Origin: Candidatus Hydrogenedentota bacterium
Lineage (GTDB): Bacteria > Hydrogenedentota > Hydrogenedentia > Hydrogenedentales > SLHB01
Direction of reading: 5' to 3'
Length of the DNA stretch: 6,122 nucleotides
Assembly: GCA_007130675.1 (NCBI GenBank)
Contig: SLSB01000557.1
Span: 1-6,122, forward strand
Part shown: positions 1-5,422 of the stretch, in pieces
Position numbering within the stretch: position 1 is the first letter of the stretch
Layout of the letters: every line of letters begins with the position of its first letter
Translations under genes and position numbers: made by a program
The notes under the pieces: model-generated
The model's database searches: none
What the model was told of the DNA's origin: nothing
Seen by the model: the letters and a program-made list of their open reading frames with translations, nothing else

Positions 1-266
1 CAAGCTCTGCCGTGAGCCATCGCCCGAAGTGCCATTGGAAAGTCGCCCCATCGACTCCCCTGCGAATGGTGGGTCTTTCGATCCCGTGAGAGTTTGTCTG
101 CATAAAGGCATCGACGCGTCGGGTTGGCACACGGTGGCCTACCTCTCGCCTTGTTGCGGTGACAGCCTCCATCGGGCGTTCTGCAATTCTTTTTCACGGC
201 AAAGCATTTCGCCGAAAAGGGGGCCTTATGCTATCGGATGACTACCCCCATGAGTGAAACCGAGTC
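1..266. other. Left-edge region without a defensible gene
   Basis: Two frames are open to the window edge and overlap on opposite strands. The plus frame from base 2 ends at the TGA at 239-241 (79 codons, first ATG at 29). The minus frame starts at an ATG at 172 and runs off the left edge (57 codons). Neither has a Shine-Dalgarno sequence I can point to. The plus product is unusually rich in Cys and Ser, the minus frame uses AGG, AGA and CGA Arg codons unlike the neighbours, and I recognise neither protein. At most one can be real. If the plus frame were a gene tail, it would converge on the membrane-protein gene with a 25-base gap. A perfect 10-base palindrome (CGACGCGTCG) lies at 112-121. 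I call the region probably noncoding. Confidence 0.4.
215..249 (-). terminator. Possible intrinsic terminator of the membrane-protein gene
   Basis: Read on the minus strand, a run of five G (245-249) can pair with five C (219-223) across a 21-base loop and is followed directly by TTTT (218-215). It lies 17 bases beyond the TAA stop of the membrane-protein gene. The stem is short and the loop long, so it is a weak candidate. On the plus strand there is no T run after the stem, so it would work in one direction only. Confidence 0.3.
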
Positions 267-2009
267 TTATTCTGGCGTATGGAGGACTTGGCGGACCTCG
301 AAGAGGCGCAGGTCTCCCGCGGCGAGGATTTGGATGGTGCGTTCGGGGAATGCGGCGAGGCGGGCGGATGCCTCGGGCCAGCGGGAAATGATGAACACCG
401 GGAACGGGGCTTCCGCGAGGTGGTCGAGGGCCTGCTTCACGGCTTCGGGTTCCGCGCCCGAGAGGATGGCGTTGGAATGTGCCCGCCTCGATTGGATTTC
501 GGCCGGTTCGCGGCCGTGAATCTCATCGACCCACTGGGCGGGGGGGTACGTCCACCCGAGCAGACCGTGAACCTGCCTGCCGGGCATCATGATGTAGAGC
601 GCGCGGCGCCCGAAGACGCTTCCGTTGATATTTGCATCAACCAGTACGGCGTTTCGGGGCGTGTTTTCGGCGATCCATGTGTAAATCGCATCTTCGTCGG
701 GATGGGCCGCATGCAGAAACCGGCCTTTTTCGTGCGCCACCTCGTGGACAATGTCGGGGCGCGCGGCTTTCCAGGCAAGATCGCCCATGCCCAGCGAAAA
801 GAACAGCCCCAGTACAGCAACGGCAATTGCCGGTTTCGTTGTCATCAGTTTGTGCACCGCCGGCGCGGCAAAGAGCCCGGCCAGAATCATTGCAAACGCC
901 CGCCATTTCGCCTCGGAGGTGTCCGGTCCGCTGATGAACAAATGCAGCAGAATGAGCGCGATGCATGCGGCCAGCACCATTTGCACACGCAACGGGTTGC
1001 CGCGGTACCAGTCGCGCACTGTGCGCGGTTGTGCGAGCAACAGCAGCGCCAACGGACTCAGAATCAGCGCTTCCTGAAGCACTTTGTGCGCAAACGCCTC
1101 GATGTCGGTGGTGAGTGCGAAGGACGTGCCGGAGGTGCGGCCCGCCACGTACATGAGAGGCAGGGGCAGCGCGCAGGCGGCCCCGAGGGCGCTCGAGATG
1201 CCTGCGGCAGTAACCCGCCGCAACATGGGCGCTGTGCGCGTCGACAGTGCCACGAGTCCCGCGCCCGCCCCGAATGCGGCAAGGGCAACCAGGGCGAATG
1301 GATACAGCATGCCGCATAGCAGCACTGTGGCAAACAATGCGGCATGCGTGCGCATGTTTCCCTGTTCCGTCGTCAAAACACGCAGAAGCAGAATCGCGTA
1401 GGCGACAAACAGAATTACGCCTACCGGCATGGCGTTCATATTCGAGAACCGGCGGAGAATCGGTATCGTGCCGTGGATGTCCAGCGCAATGCCGTACTCC
1501 TGCACATACAGCGTGTAAAGCCTCTCGGGAAGAAGAGTCGCCCCGAATACCGCCATCCCCGTGGCGAGCAGCCGCGGTGAATTGTCTTCGAAGAAATAGG
1601 CGGTGAGGCGGTAGCAGAGCGCGAGAGCGATGCTCAGCGCCGCAAGATTAAGCAAAACCATCGCCCACGAGACTGAAAGTCCCGTGCCTGCGACGATCCC
1701 GGCAAGTATGACGTGCGGCGCCCAGGGATACGACAGCCACGCCCCTCCCATCAGCGGGTCCTGCGGAGGAAGGGTCCCGTTGAGGATTTGGTACACGATC
1801 GATGCGTGGTAGAAACCGTGAAACGATGCAATTCGGTGCGTGGGGTTGAGTGCGTAGACGCACGCCACGCCTGTCAGCGCAAGTGCGAGAAAGACCCATT
1901 TACCGGCGCGAATACGCAAGAGTCCGATGAATACCCCGGCGCACGCGAAGCCCAGCAACAGACTTGCGCCGGTATAGACATACGGGTCATCTAGCAAGGC
2001 GTTTGGCAC
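267..2009 (-). CDS. Polytopic membrane protein, GT-C-like (putative glycosyltransferase)
   Basis: The 580-residue protein has about ten hydrophobic segments between residues 13 and 412 (for example 13-31, 38-54, 99-134, 193-212, 223-255, 342-359, 371-385, 393-409), then a soluble domain of about 160 residues (418-580). The loop after the second segment carries H64-x3-H68, PPxDP at 81-85 and YPWxxH at 94-99. RRFSNMN lies at 186-192 and SEAKWR at 365-370. The tail begins with a segment like 'A-I-Y-x-W-I-x-E-N-T-P' (441-451). Polar residues in the first outer loop plus a soluble C-terminal domain are typical of GT-C-fold glycosyltransferases, which use lipid-linked sugar donors outside the cytoplasmic membrane. 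I cannot name the family, donor or acceptor. The GTG start at 2009 is supported by GAGG (2020-2017) seven bases upstream. The gene is divergent from the NDP-sugar operon, which fits a glycan role. It could instead be an unrelated uncharacterised membrane protein. Confidence 0.8.
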   Translation of the reverse strand: MPNALLDDPYVYTGASLLLGFACAGVFIGLLRIRAGKWVFLALALTGVACVYALNPTHRIASFHGFYHASIVYQILNGTLPPQDPLMGGAWLSYPWAPHVILAGIVAGTGLSVSWAMVLLNLAALSIALALCYRLTAYFFEDNSPRLLATGMAVFGATLLPERLYTLYVQEYGIALDIHGTIPILRRFSNMNAMPVGVILFVAYAILLLRVLTTEQGNMRTHAALFATVLLCGMLYPFALVALAAFGAGAGLVALSTRTAPMLRRVTAAGISSALGAACALPLPLMYVAGRTSGTSFALTTDIEAFAHKVLQEALILSPLALLLLAQPRTVRDWYRGNPLRVQMVLAACIALILLHLFISGPDTSEAKWRAFAMILAGLFAAPAVHKLMTTKPAIAVAVLGLFFSLGMGDLAWKAARPDIVHEVAHEKGRFLHAAHPDEDAIYTWIAENTPRNAVLVDANINGSVFGRRALYIMMPGRQVHGLLGWTYPPAQWVDEIHGREPAEIQSRRAHSNAILSGAEPEAVKQALDHLAEAPFPVFIISRWPEASARLAAFPERTIQILAAGDLRLFEVRQVLHTPE

Positions 2010-2071
2010 GTGCGTTCCTCTCTCCTTCAGCGTCGGCAGCCGTGGTTGTCACGCCCGCCTGTCGCGCCCAT

Positions 2072-2100
2072 AGCATACGCGAGTTGATAGCTGCGTTCAC
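2072..2100 (-). promoter_or_regulatory. Weak candidate promoter for the membrane-protein gene
   Basis: On the minus strand a TATGCT hexamer (2077-2072) could be the -10 box. The hexamer 17 bases upstream, GTGAAC (2100-2095), matches the -35 consensus poorly (3 of 6). Transcription would start near 2065 and leave a leader of about 55 bases before the GTG start. It is interleaved with the stronger plus-strand promoter, so the two would compete for polymerase. Confidence 0.3.
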
Positions 2101-2112
2101 AGGCGCTATGCT
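2084..2112 (+). promoter_or_regulatory. Sigma70-type promoter for the sugar-nucleotide operon
   Basis: TTGATA (2084-2089, 5 of 6 to the -35 consensus) and TATGCT (2107-2112, 4 of 6 to the -10 consensus) are separated by exactly 17 bases. The predicted start, near 2119, leaves a leader of about 50 bases before the TTG start codon. This is the best promoter match I found in the window. It assumes a housekeeping sigma factor with the usual consensus. Confidence 0.55.
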
Positions 2113-2153
2113 GCCGTGCGGGGCGCGCGAGGCCGCGTGCCCATCAGGTCAGA

Positions 2154-2160
2154 GGGAGGA
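2154..2160 (+). promoter_or_regulatory. Ribosome binding site that fixes a TTG start
   Basis: GGGAGGA lies eight bases before the TTG at 2169. The first ATG in frame is far inside the nucleotidyltransferase signature (residue 25), so this strong site is the reason for choosing the rare TTG start. The nearby GTG at 2166 is out because its frame meets TGA two codons later. Confidence 0.75.
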
Positions 2161-2168
2161 ACGGTGCT

Positions 2169-3125
2169 TTGAACACGAAACACCCGCGTTTCACTCAGGA
2201 GATCACCGGGGTGACACTGGCGGCCGGGAAAGGGTCGCGCATGATGAGCCTGCAGACGATGCTGCCCAAGCCCGTGTTGCCCGTGCTCGATCGGCCGATT
2301 GTCTATCATCAGTTGGAGGCCATGGCGCGGCTGGGCATTCGCAAGGCCATTGTGGTGGTCGGGCATCGCGGCTACGAGGTGGTCCGCCAGATCGAGCGCC
2401 AGCCGCCGGTCGGCATCGAGATCGATTACGTGCCTCAAGAGAGCACGCTCGGCATTGCCCATTGCGTGGGCTGTCTCGAAAGCGCCATCGAAGGTCCGTT
2501 TCTGCTGTTTCTGGGCGACATTTATTTCCATGCGCCCAAGCTCGAGGGGATTGTCACCCTGTTTCGCGAGAGCCAGGCCGATGCGGTGCTGGGCGCAATC
2601 GAAGAAGAAGATACCGAGGCCATCTCGCGCAATTACTGCATTGTCACCGACGAGAGCGGCCTGGCCCGGCAGGTCATCGAAAAGCCGCGCTATCCCAAGA
2701 GTAACCTCAAGGGGGTGGGTATCTATCTATTTACCCCTGTGGTCTTCGATGCTATTCGGAGGACGTCGCGCACGGCCATGCGCGATGAATACGAAATCAC
2801 CGACAGCATTCAGATCCTGATTGACCTGGGCTATGGCGTGAGGCCTTGCACCGACATTGTGCACGATCTCAATGTCACCTTCCCTCGCGATCTGCTCGAC
2901 CTCAACCTCTGGGCGCTGAACCATGAAGGTCTCGACAAATACGTCGCCGAAACCGCTGAAATCGGGTCCGGTGCTGTGATCGAGAAGGCGGTGGTAGGGG
3001 CGGGCGCGGTGCTCGGGGCGCGCGCGGTGGTCCGCAACTCCGTGGTGTTTGCCGGGGCGCAGATACCGGACGACTGTGTCCTCGAGAACGTCATCGTCAC
3101 GGAATCCGACGTGTGCCGGGTGTGA
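2169..3125 (+). CDS. Sugar-1-phosphate nucleotidyltransferase with beta-helix tail
   Basis: The 318-residue cytoplasmic enzyme would transfer a nucleotidyl group from an NTP to a sugar-1-phosphate, giving an NDP-sugar and pyrophosphate. The Rossmann-like domain has the signature LAAGKGSRM (17-25) followed by LPKP with K34 (32-35), a PQESTLGIAH stretch (89-98), the metal-site motif LGD (115-117), EKP (171-173) and GVGIYLF (182-188). D233 in HDLNVTFPRDL falls where family members usually have W-x-D-x-G-T, so this second metal motif is degenerate. From about residue 265 an Ile/Val-Gly hexapeptide pattern gives a short left-handed beta-helix, ending at 318. The length suits RmlA-like or GlmU-like pyrophosphorylases with short tails. 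The base (dTTP, UTP, CTP or GTP) and sugar cannot be told from sequence. It is the first gene of an operon with the epimerase. Family assignment is firm; the substrate is unknown. Confidence 0.92.
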   Translation: MNTKHPRFTQEITGVTLAAGKGSRMMSLQTMLPKPVLPVLDRPIVYHQLEAMARLGIRKAIVVVGHRGYEVVRQIERQPPVGIEIDYVPQESTLGIAHCVGCLESAIEGPFLLFLGDIYFHAPKLEGIVTLFRESQADAVLGAIEEEDTEAISRNYCIVTDESGLARQVIEKPRYPKSNLKGVGIYLFTPVVFDAIRRTSRTAMRDEYEITDSIQILIDLGYGVRPCTDIVHDLNVTFPRDLLDLNLWALNHEGLDKYVAETAEIGSGAVIEKAVVGAGAVLGARAVVRNSVVFAGAQIPDDCVLENVIVTESDVCRV

Positions 3126-3130
3126 GGAGG
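3124..3130 (+). promoter_or_regulatory. Shine-Dalgarno overlapping the upstream stop codon
   Basis: GAGGAGG begins inside the TGA stop (3123-3125) of the nucleotidyltransferase and ends four bases before the GTG start of the epimerase. This suggests that ribosomes finishing the first gene re-initiate on the second. The site supports the GTG at 3135 as the start, with only nine residues before the cofactor-binding strand. Confidence 0.7.
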
Positions 3131-3134
3131 ACGG

Positions 3135-4079
3135 GTGGCGGCATCTGAAACCAATTCCACCGCATTGATCACCGGCGGCGCGGGCTTCATCGGTTCGCAT
3201 CTGGCCGATGCGCTGCTGCGTGAGGGGAGGCGCGTTCGTATTCTCGACGATCTATCGACAGGTTCACTCGAGAATATACCTTCCGGCGCGGAATTCGTCG
3301 AGGGTGATGTCCGGTCCCGCGAGACGGCGCGCGACGCCTGCGCGGGCGTCGATTGTGTGTTTCATCTCGCCGCGAAGGTCTCGATAAGGCAATCCATCGA
3401 GACTTTCAAGGTTGACGCCGACACCAATCTTATGGGAACCCTTTCCATGCTCGAGGCTGCGGGCGAGGCGGGCGTCCGGCGTTTTGTGCACGCGAGTTCC
3501 ATGGCGGTGTATGCCGATGCCGCGGACGGCGCTCTGGTCGGCGAAGACCATCCAGTGGAGCCGCTGAGCCCCTACGGCATCAGCAAACACGCGGGCGAGC
3601 GGTATGTGCTTATGATGGGCCCGAAGCTGGGTCTCGAACCCGTGGTGTTGCGCCTGTTCAATACCTATGGCACCCGCCAGGGTTACACCCCTTACGTCGG
3701 CGTGATTACGATATTCGTGACCAATATGCTCGAGGGGCGGCCCTGCACGGTTTTCGGCGATGGAAACCAGCGGCGCGACTTCGTGCATGTCGCCGACGTA
3801 GCCGAGGCGTTCCGGCTGGCCGGAGAGTGTGATGGGGCCGCGGGGCGGGTATTTAACGTGGGCACGGGGCGCGGAACCACGGTCAACGAGCTTGCGGCGC
3901 TGATTCAATCCCTCCTGGGCGGAGGAACATTCACGCGCGAACCCGCGTATGCGGTAGAATTGCGCAACTCGGTAGCGGACATCTCGAGGGCCCGGGATAC
4001 GCTCGGGTACCGGCCGCAGGGAACGCTCGAGGAATGCCTGCCTCGAGTGCTTGACTATCTGAAGTCACGCCGCGCGTAG
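3135..4079 (+). CDS. NAD-dependent NDP-sugar epimerase/dehydratase (extended SDR)
   Basis: The 314-residue cytoplasmic protein has the full set of extended-SDR marks: the dinucleotide-binding GGAGFIG (14-20), acidic residues D38-D39 at the end of the second strand (pointing to NAD), GDV (57-59), HLAA (77-80), a catalytic Ser at 121 or 122, the YGISK motif with Y147 and K151, LRLFNTYG near 200, and RDFVHVADVAEA in the C-terminal substrate domain. Family members carry out NAD-assisted C4 epimerisation, 4,6-dehydration or decarboxylation of NDP-sugars; the overall pattern is closest to UDP-glucose 4-epimerase-like proteins. Length is normal for the family. It lies nine bases after the nucleotidyltransferase and probably uses its product. 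The exact reaction is not settled by motifs alone. Confidence 0.93.
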   Translation: MAASETNSTALITGGAGFIGSHLADALLREGRRVRILDDLSTGSLENIPSGAEFVEGDVRSRETARDACAGVDCVFHLAAKVSIRQSIETFKVDADTNLMGTLSMLEAAGEAGVRRFVHASSMAVYADAADGALVGEDHPVEPLSPYGISKHAGERYVLMMGPKLGLEPVVLRLFNTYGTRQGYTPYVGVITIFVTNMLEGRPCTVFGDGNQRRDFVHVADVAEAFRLAGECDGAAGRVFNVGTGRGTTVNELAALIQSLLGGGTFTREPAYAVELRNSVADISRARDTLGYRPQGTLEECLPRVLDYLKSRRA

Positions 4080-4105
4080 GAGCAGTGCCTGGCGGCGCGC
4101 TACGC
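4074..4105. repeat. Inverted repeat at the convergent gene junction
   Basis: GCGTAG (4074-4079) and CTACGC (4100-4105) form a 6-base inverted repeat around a 20-base spacer. Each arm is the last Ala codon plus TAG stop of one of the two convergent genes. It has no T run and does not look like a standard intrinsic terminator, so the symmetry may be chance. Confidence 0.3.
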
Positions 4106-4954
4106 TTCGGTCTCTCTGCCGTAAAGCTTGTGCGTGCATTCGGGGCAAAGGCCGTGGCTGAATTCGGCATCCGAGCGCGCTTTGACATATGTCTCGAGCC
4201 TGGTCCAGGAACCCGCATCATCGCGAATGCGTTTGCATTCCGCACAAATGGGAATCAGCCCCTGAAGCGTCTTGATCCGGCCGAGGGCATCCTGGAGTTT
4301 AGCGATAAGCTGCTCGCGCTCGCTCTCGATGCGTTTGCGGGAAACGAGGTAGCCGAGCACGGTCCCGAACAGGCGCAACAGACTGCATTGGTGGCGGCTC
4401 ATGCCGATGTCACGCAGTTGATTATCCGCGCTGACATGCCCGATGACTTTCTGGCCGTCCCAGAGGGCGGCGAAAAACTGTGGGGCGGCCGTCTGGAATT
4501 CACGGTCGGCTGAAAGCGCCGCGGGCTCAATCAATACGTAGGGTTCCTGGGCCAGAAGAATGCGCCCTTCGGGGCTGCCGGCCTCGATGCGGGTGCGCAA
4601 GTGGCGTTCATCGCGCAGCAGTCCGCTGTCGTCAACGCCCCATGACCCACGGATGGTGTCCGGCTGTTCGGTTGTGAACCAGATGCCCAAGCGGTCGAAT
4701 CCGAGGTGGGCACGTCCCCATTGCACCGCGCGGCAGCAGATTTCCTCTTCGGTTTCGCAGGCTGAGAGTTCGGCCGAAACGGACACGAGAGACGCCAGTT
4801 GTTCTGTCATGTGGCGCTCGTTTTCCTCGCGTGCGCGCAGGAGGGACTGCGCTTGCTCGAGTTCGCGCCTCGCGCTCTCGAGCTCACGCACGCGCTGCCG
4901 CAGTCTGTCGAGTTCTTGCCTTTCCGCCACTGCAGTATCCGTTTCTTCCATCAT
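4100..4954 (-). CDS. Coiled-coil/GAF sensor-like protein with C-terminal four-Cys module
   Basis: The 284-residue protein has no signal peptide or membrane segment and is probably cytoplasmic. Residues 8-55 are a charged Glu/Arg/Leu coiled coil. Residues about 56-205 resemble a GAF domain, a fold that binds small ligands or mediates sensing. A second short helix (209-229) leads into GLIPICAECKRIRDD and ends with FSHGLCPEC, giving C237-x2-C240 and C270-x2-C273, a likely metal site. I recall this tail from the ends of bacterial PAS/GAF and response-regulator proteins, where its function is not established to my knowledge. There is no kinase, cyclase or DNA-binding domain, so the output is unknown; dimerisation through the coiled coil is likely. 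The start is the first of two ATG codons (4954), with GGAG (4966-4963) eight bases upstream. The gene converges on the NDP-sugar operon, 20 bases apart. Confidence 0.88.
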   Translation of the reverse strand: MMEETDTAVAERQELDRLRQRVRELESARRELEQAQSLLRAREENERHMTEQLASLVSVSAELSACETEEEICCRAVQWGRAHLGFDRLGIWFTTEQPDTIRGSWGVDDSGLLRDERHLRTRIEAGSPEGRILLAQEPYVLIEPAALSADREFQTAAPQFFAALWDGQKVIGHVSADNQLRDIGMSRHQCSLLRLFGTVLGYLVSRKRIESEREQLIAKLQDALGRIKTLQGLIPICAECKRIRDDAGSWTRLETYVKARSDAEFSHGLCPECTHKLYGRETEA

Positions 4955-4994
4955 CCAACTTGCTCCGGTACATCCCGTGTATCTTTCCGGAAAA

Positions 4995-5003
4995 ATTGTA
5001 CCA
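4995..5003 (-). promoter_or_regulatory. Extended -10 promoter of the GAF-protein gene
   Basis: The minus strand reads TGGTACAAT, an extended -10 element (TG-N-TACAAT, 5 of 6 to the hexamer consensus) inside an AT-rich stretch. No good -35 box lies 16-18 bases upstream, which is tolerated in extended -10 promoters. Transcription would start near 4988 and give a leader of about 33 bases. The hexamer sits within a small dyad, ATTGT-ACC-ACAAT (4995-5007), which could be an operator. Confidence 0.45.
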
Positions 5004-5244
5004 CAATACTAGACACAATGGCACAAAATAATAAATAGTTTAATTATGATGAAGATGCCAGCGAGTTCTTTCGTGCTCCATATTTCACCCGGCCATCGGC
5101 GTCGACGCGCGGCAGGCCCAGACGAGCGCGCCCGTGTCGAGCATATCTGGTGTTCGACTCTTTTCAGGGTCGTTTGGATGGGGGACACGTATGATCCACG
5201 GGCTGTTGCCCGCTGCTACGCACATTGGACCACGTCCCGGGGTC

Positions 5245-5274
5245 TTGATGACCGGACAGCATGGCGCGTATTCT
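5245..5274 (+). promoter_or_regulatory. Weak candidate promoter for the aldolase gene
   Basis: TTGATG (5245-5250, 4 of 6) and TATTCT (5269-5274, 4 of 6) are 18 bases apart. The start would be near 5281, leaving a leader of about 140 bases. Matches of this quality occur by chance, and I found no better candidate closer to the gene. Confidence 0.22.
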
Positions 5275-5422
5275 CGGAGGGGTTAACTGGGGTGATGCTC
5301 AGTCGACACACACACGGGAAACGCTTTATGTAAGACGCCTGTCCGCGATCAGGGGAAGGATTTGGTTGCGCTGGTCGAGTTGCGCGTGTTTAGCTTGGCG
5401 TGAGGAAGGAGGAGACCGCATT

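Larger units (their letters stand above)
4955..5422. other. Divergent intergenic region, 468 bases
   Basis: The left end (about 4984-5050) is AT-rich and contrasts sharply with the GC-rich surroundings; it holds the candidate promoter of the GAF gene. The rest is of ordinary composition. A frame at 5046-5333 could encode 95 residues, but it has no Shine-Dalgarno, and its product resembles nothing I know. A perfect 5-base stem with a TGTT loop (CGGGC 5199-5203, GCCCG 5208-5212) lacks a T run. A short AC repeat (five units) is at 5306-5315. I see no RNA gene or recognised riboswitch. Confidence 0.5.

Noticed and set aside
197..214. CGGC/GCCG hairpin near the left edge
   Set aside because: It has only a 4-base stem with a 10-base loop and no T run directly after it on either strand, so it does not qualify as a terminator by itself.
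637..1317. Minus-strand open frame of 226 codons inside the membrane-protein gene
   Set aside because: It is a frame-shifted reading of the real gene, and its Arg/His/Ala-rich product has no fold signature.
279..1319. Long plus-strand open frame (346 codons) antisense to the membrane-protein gene
   Set aside because: It is rich in Gln, Arg, Cys and His with no recognisable domain and lies opposite a gene with clear membrane segments; long antisense frames are usual in GC-rich DNA.
2004..2019. Sigma54-like TGGCAC-N5-TT sequence
   Set aside because: The downstream box reads TTCCT rather than TTGC, and it overlaps the start codon and Shine-Dalgarno of the divergent gene, too far from the operon start to be a clear promoter.
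1964..2704. Plus-strand open frame of 246 codons spanning the divergent promoter
   Set aside because: It overlaps the nucleotidyltransferase in another frame and crosses the promoter region; the nucleotidyltransferase has all family motifs.
3264..3908. Minus-strand open frame opposite the epimerase
   Set aside because: It is a shadow of the SDR gene, with no domain and no ribosome binding site.
4085..4513. Plus-strand open frame of 142 codons opposite the GAF-protein gene
   Set aside because: The opposite strand encodes a protein with clear GAF and four-cysteine motifs; this frame has no motif.
5046..5333. 95-codon plus-strand frame in the intergenic region
   Set aside because: It has no Shine-Dalgarno before its ATG pair, an AT-rich promoter-like upstream sequence belonging to the opposite gene, and no recognisable product. 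A lineage-specific small protein cannot be fully excluded.
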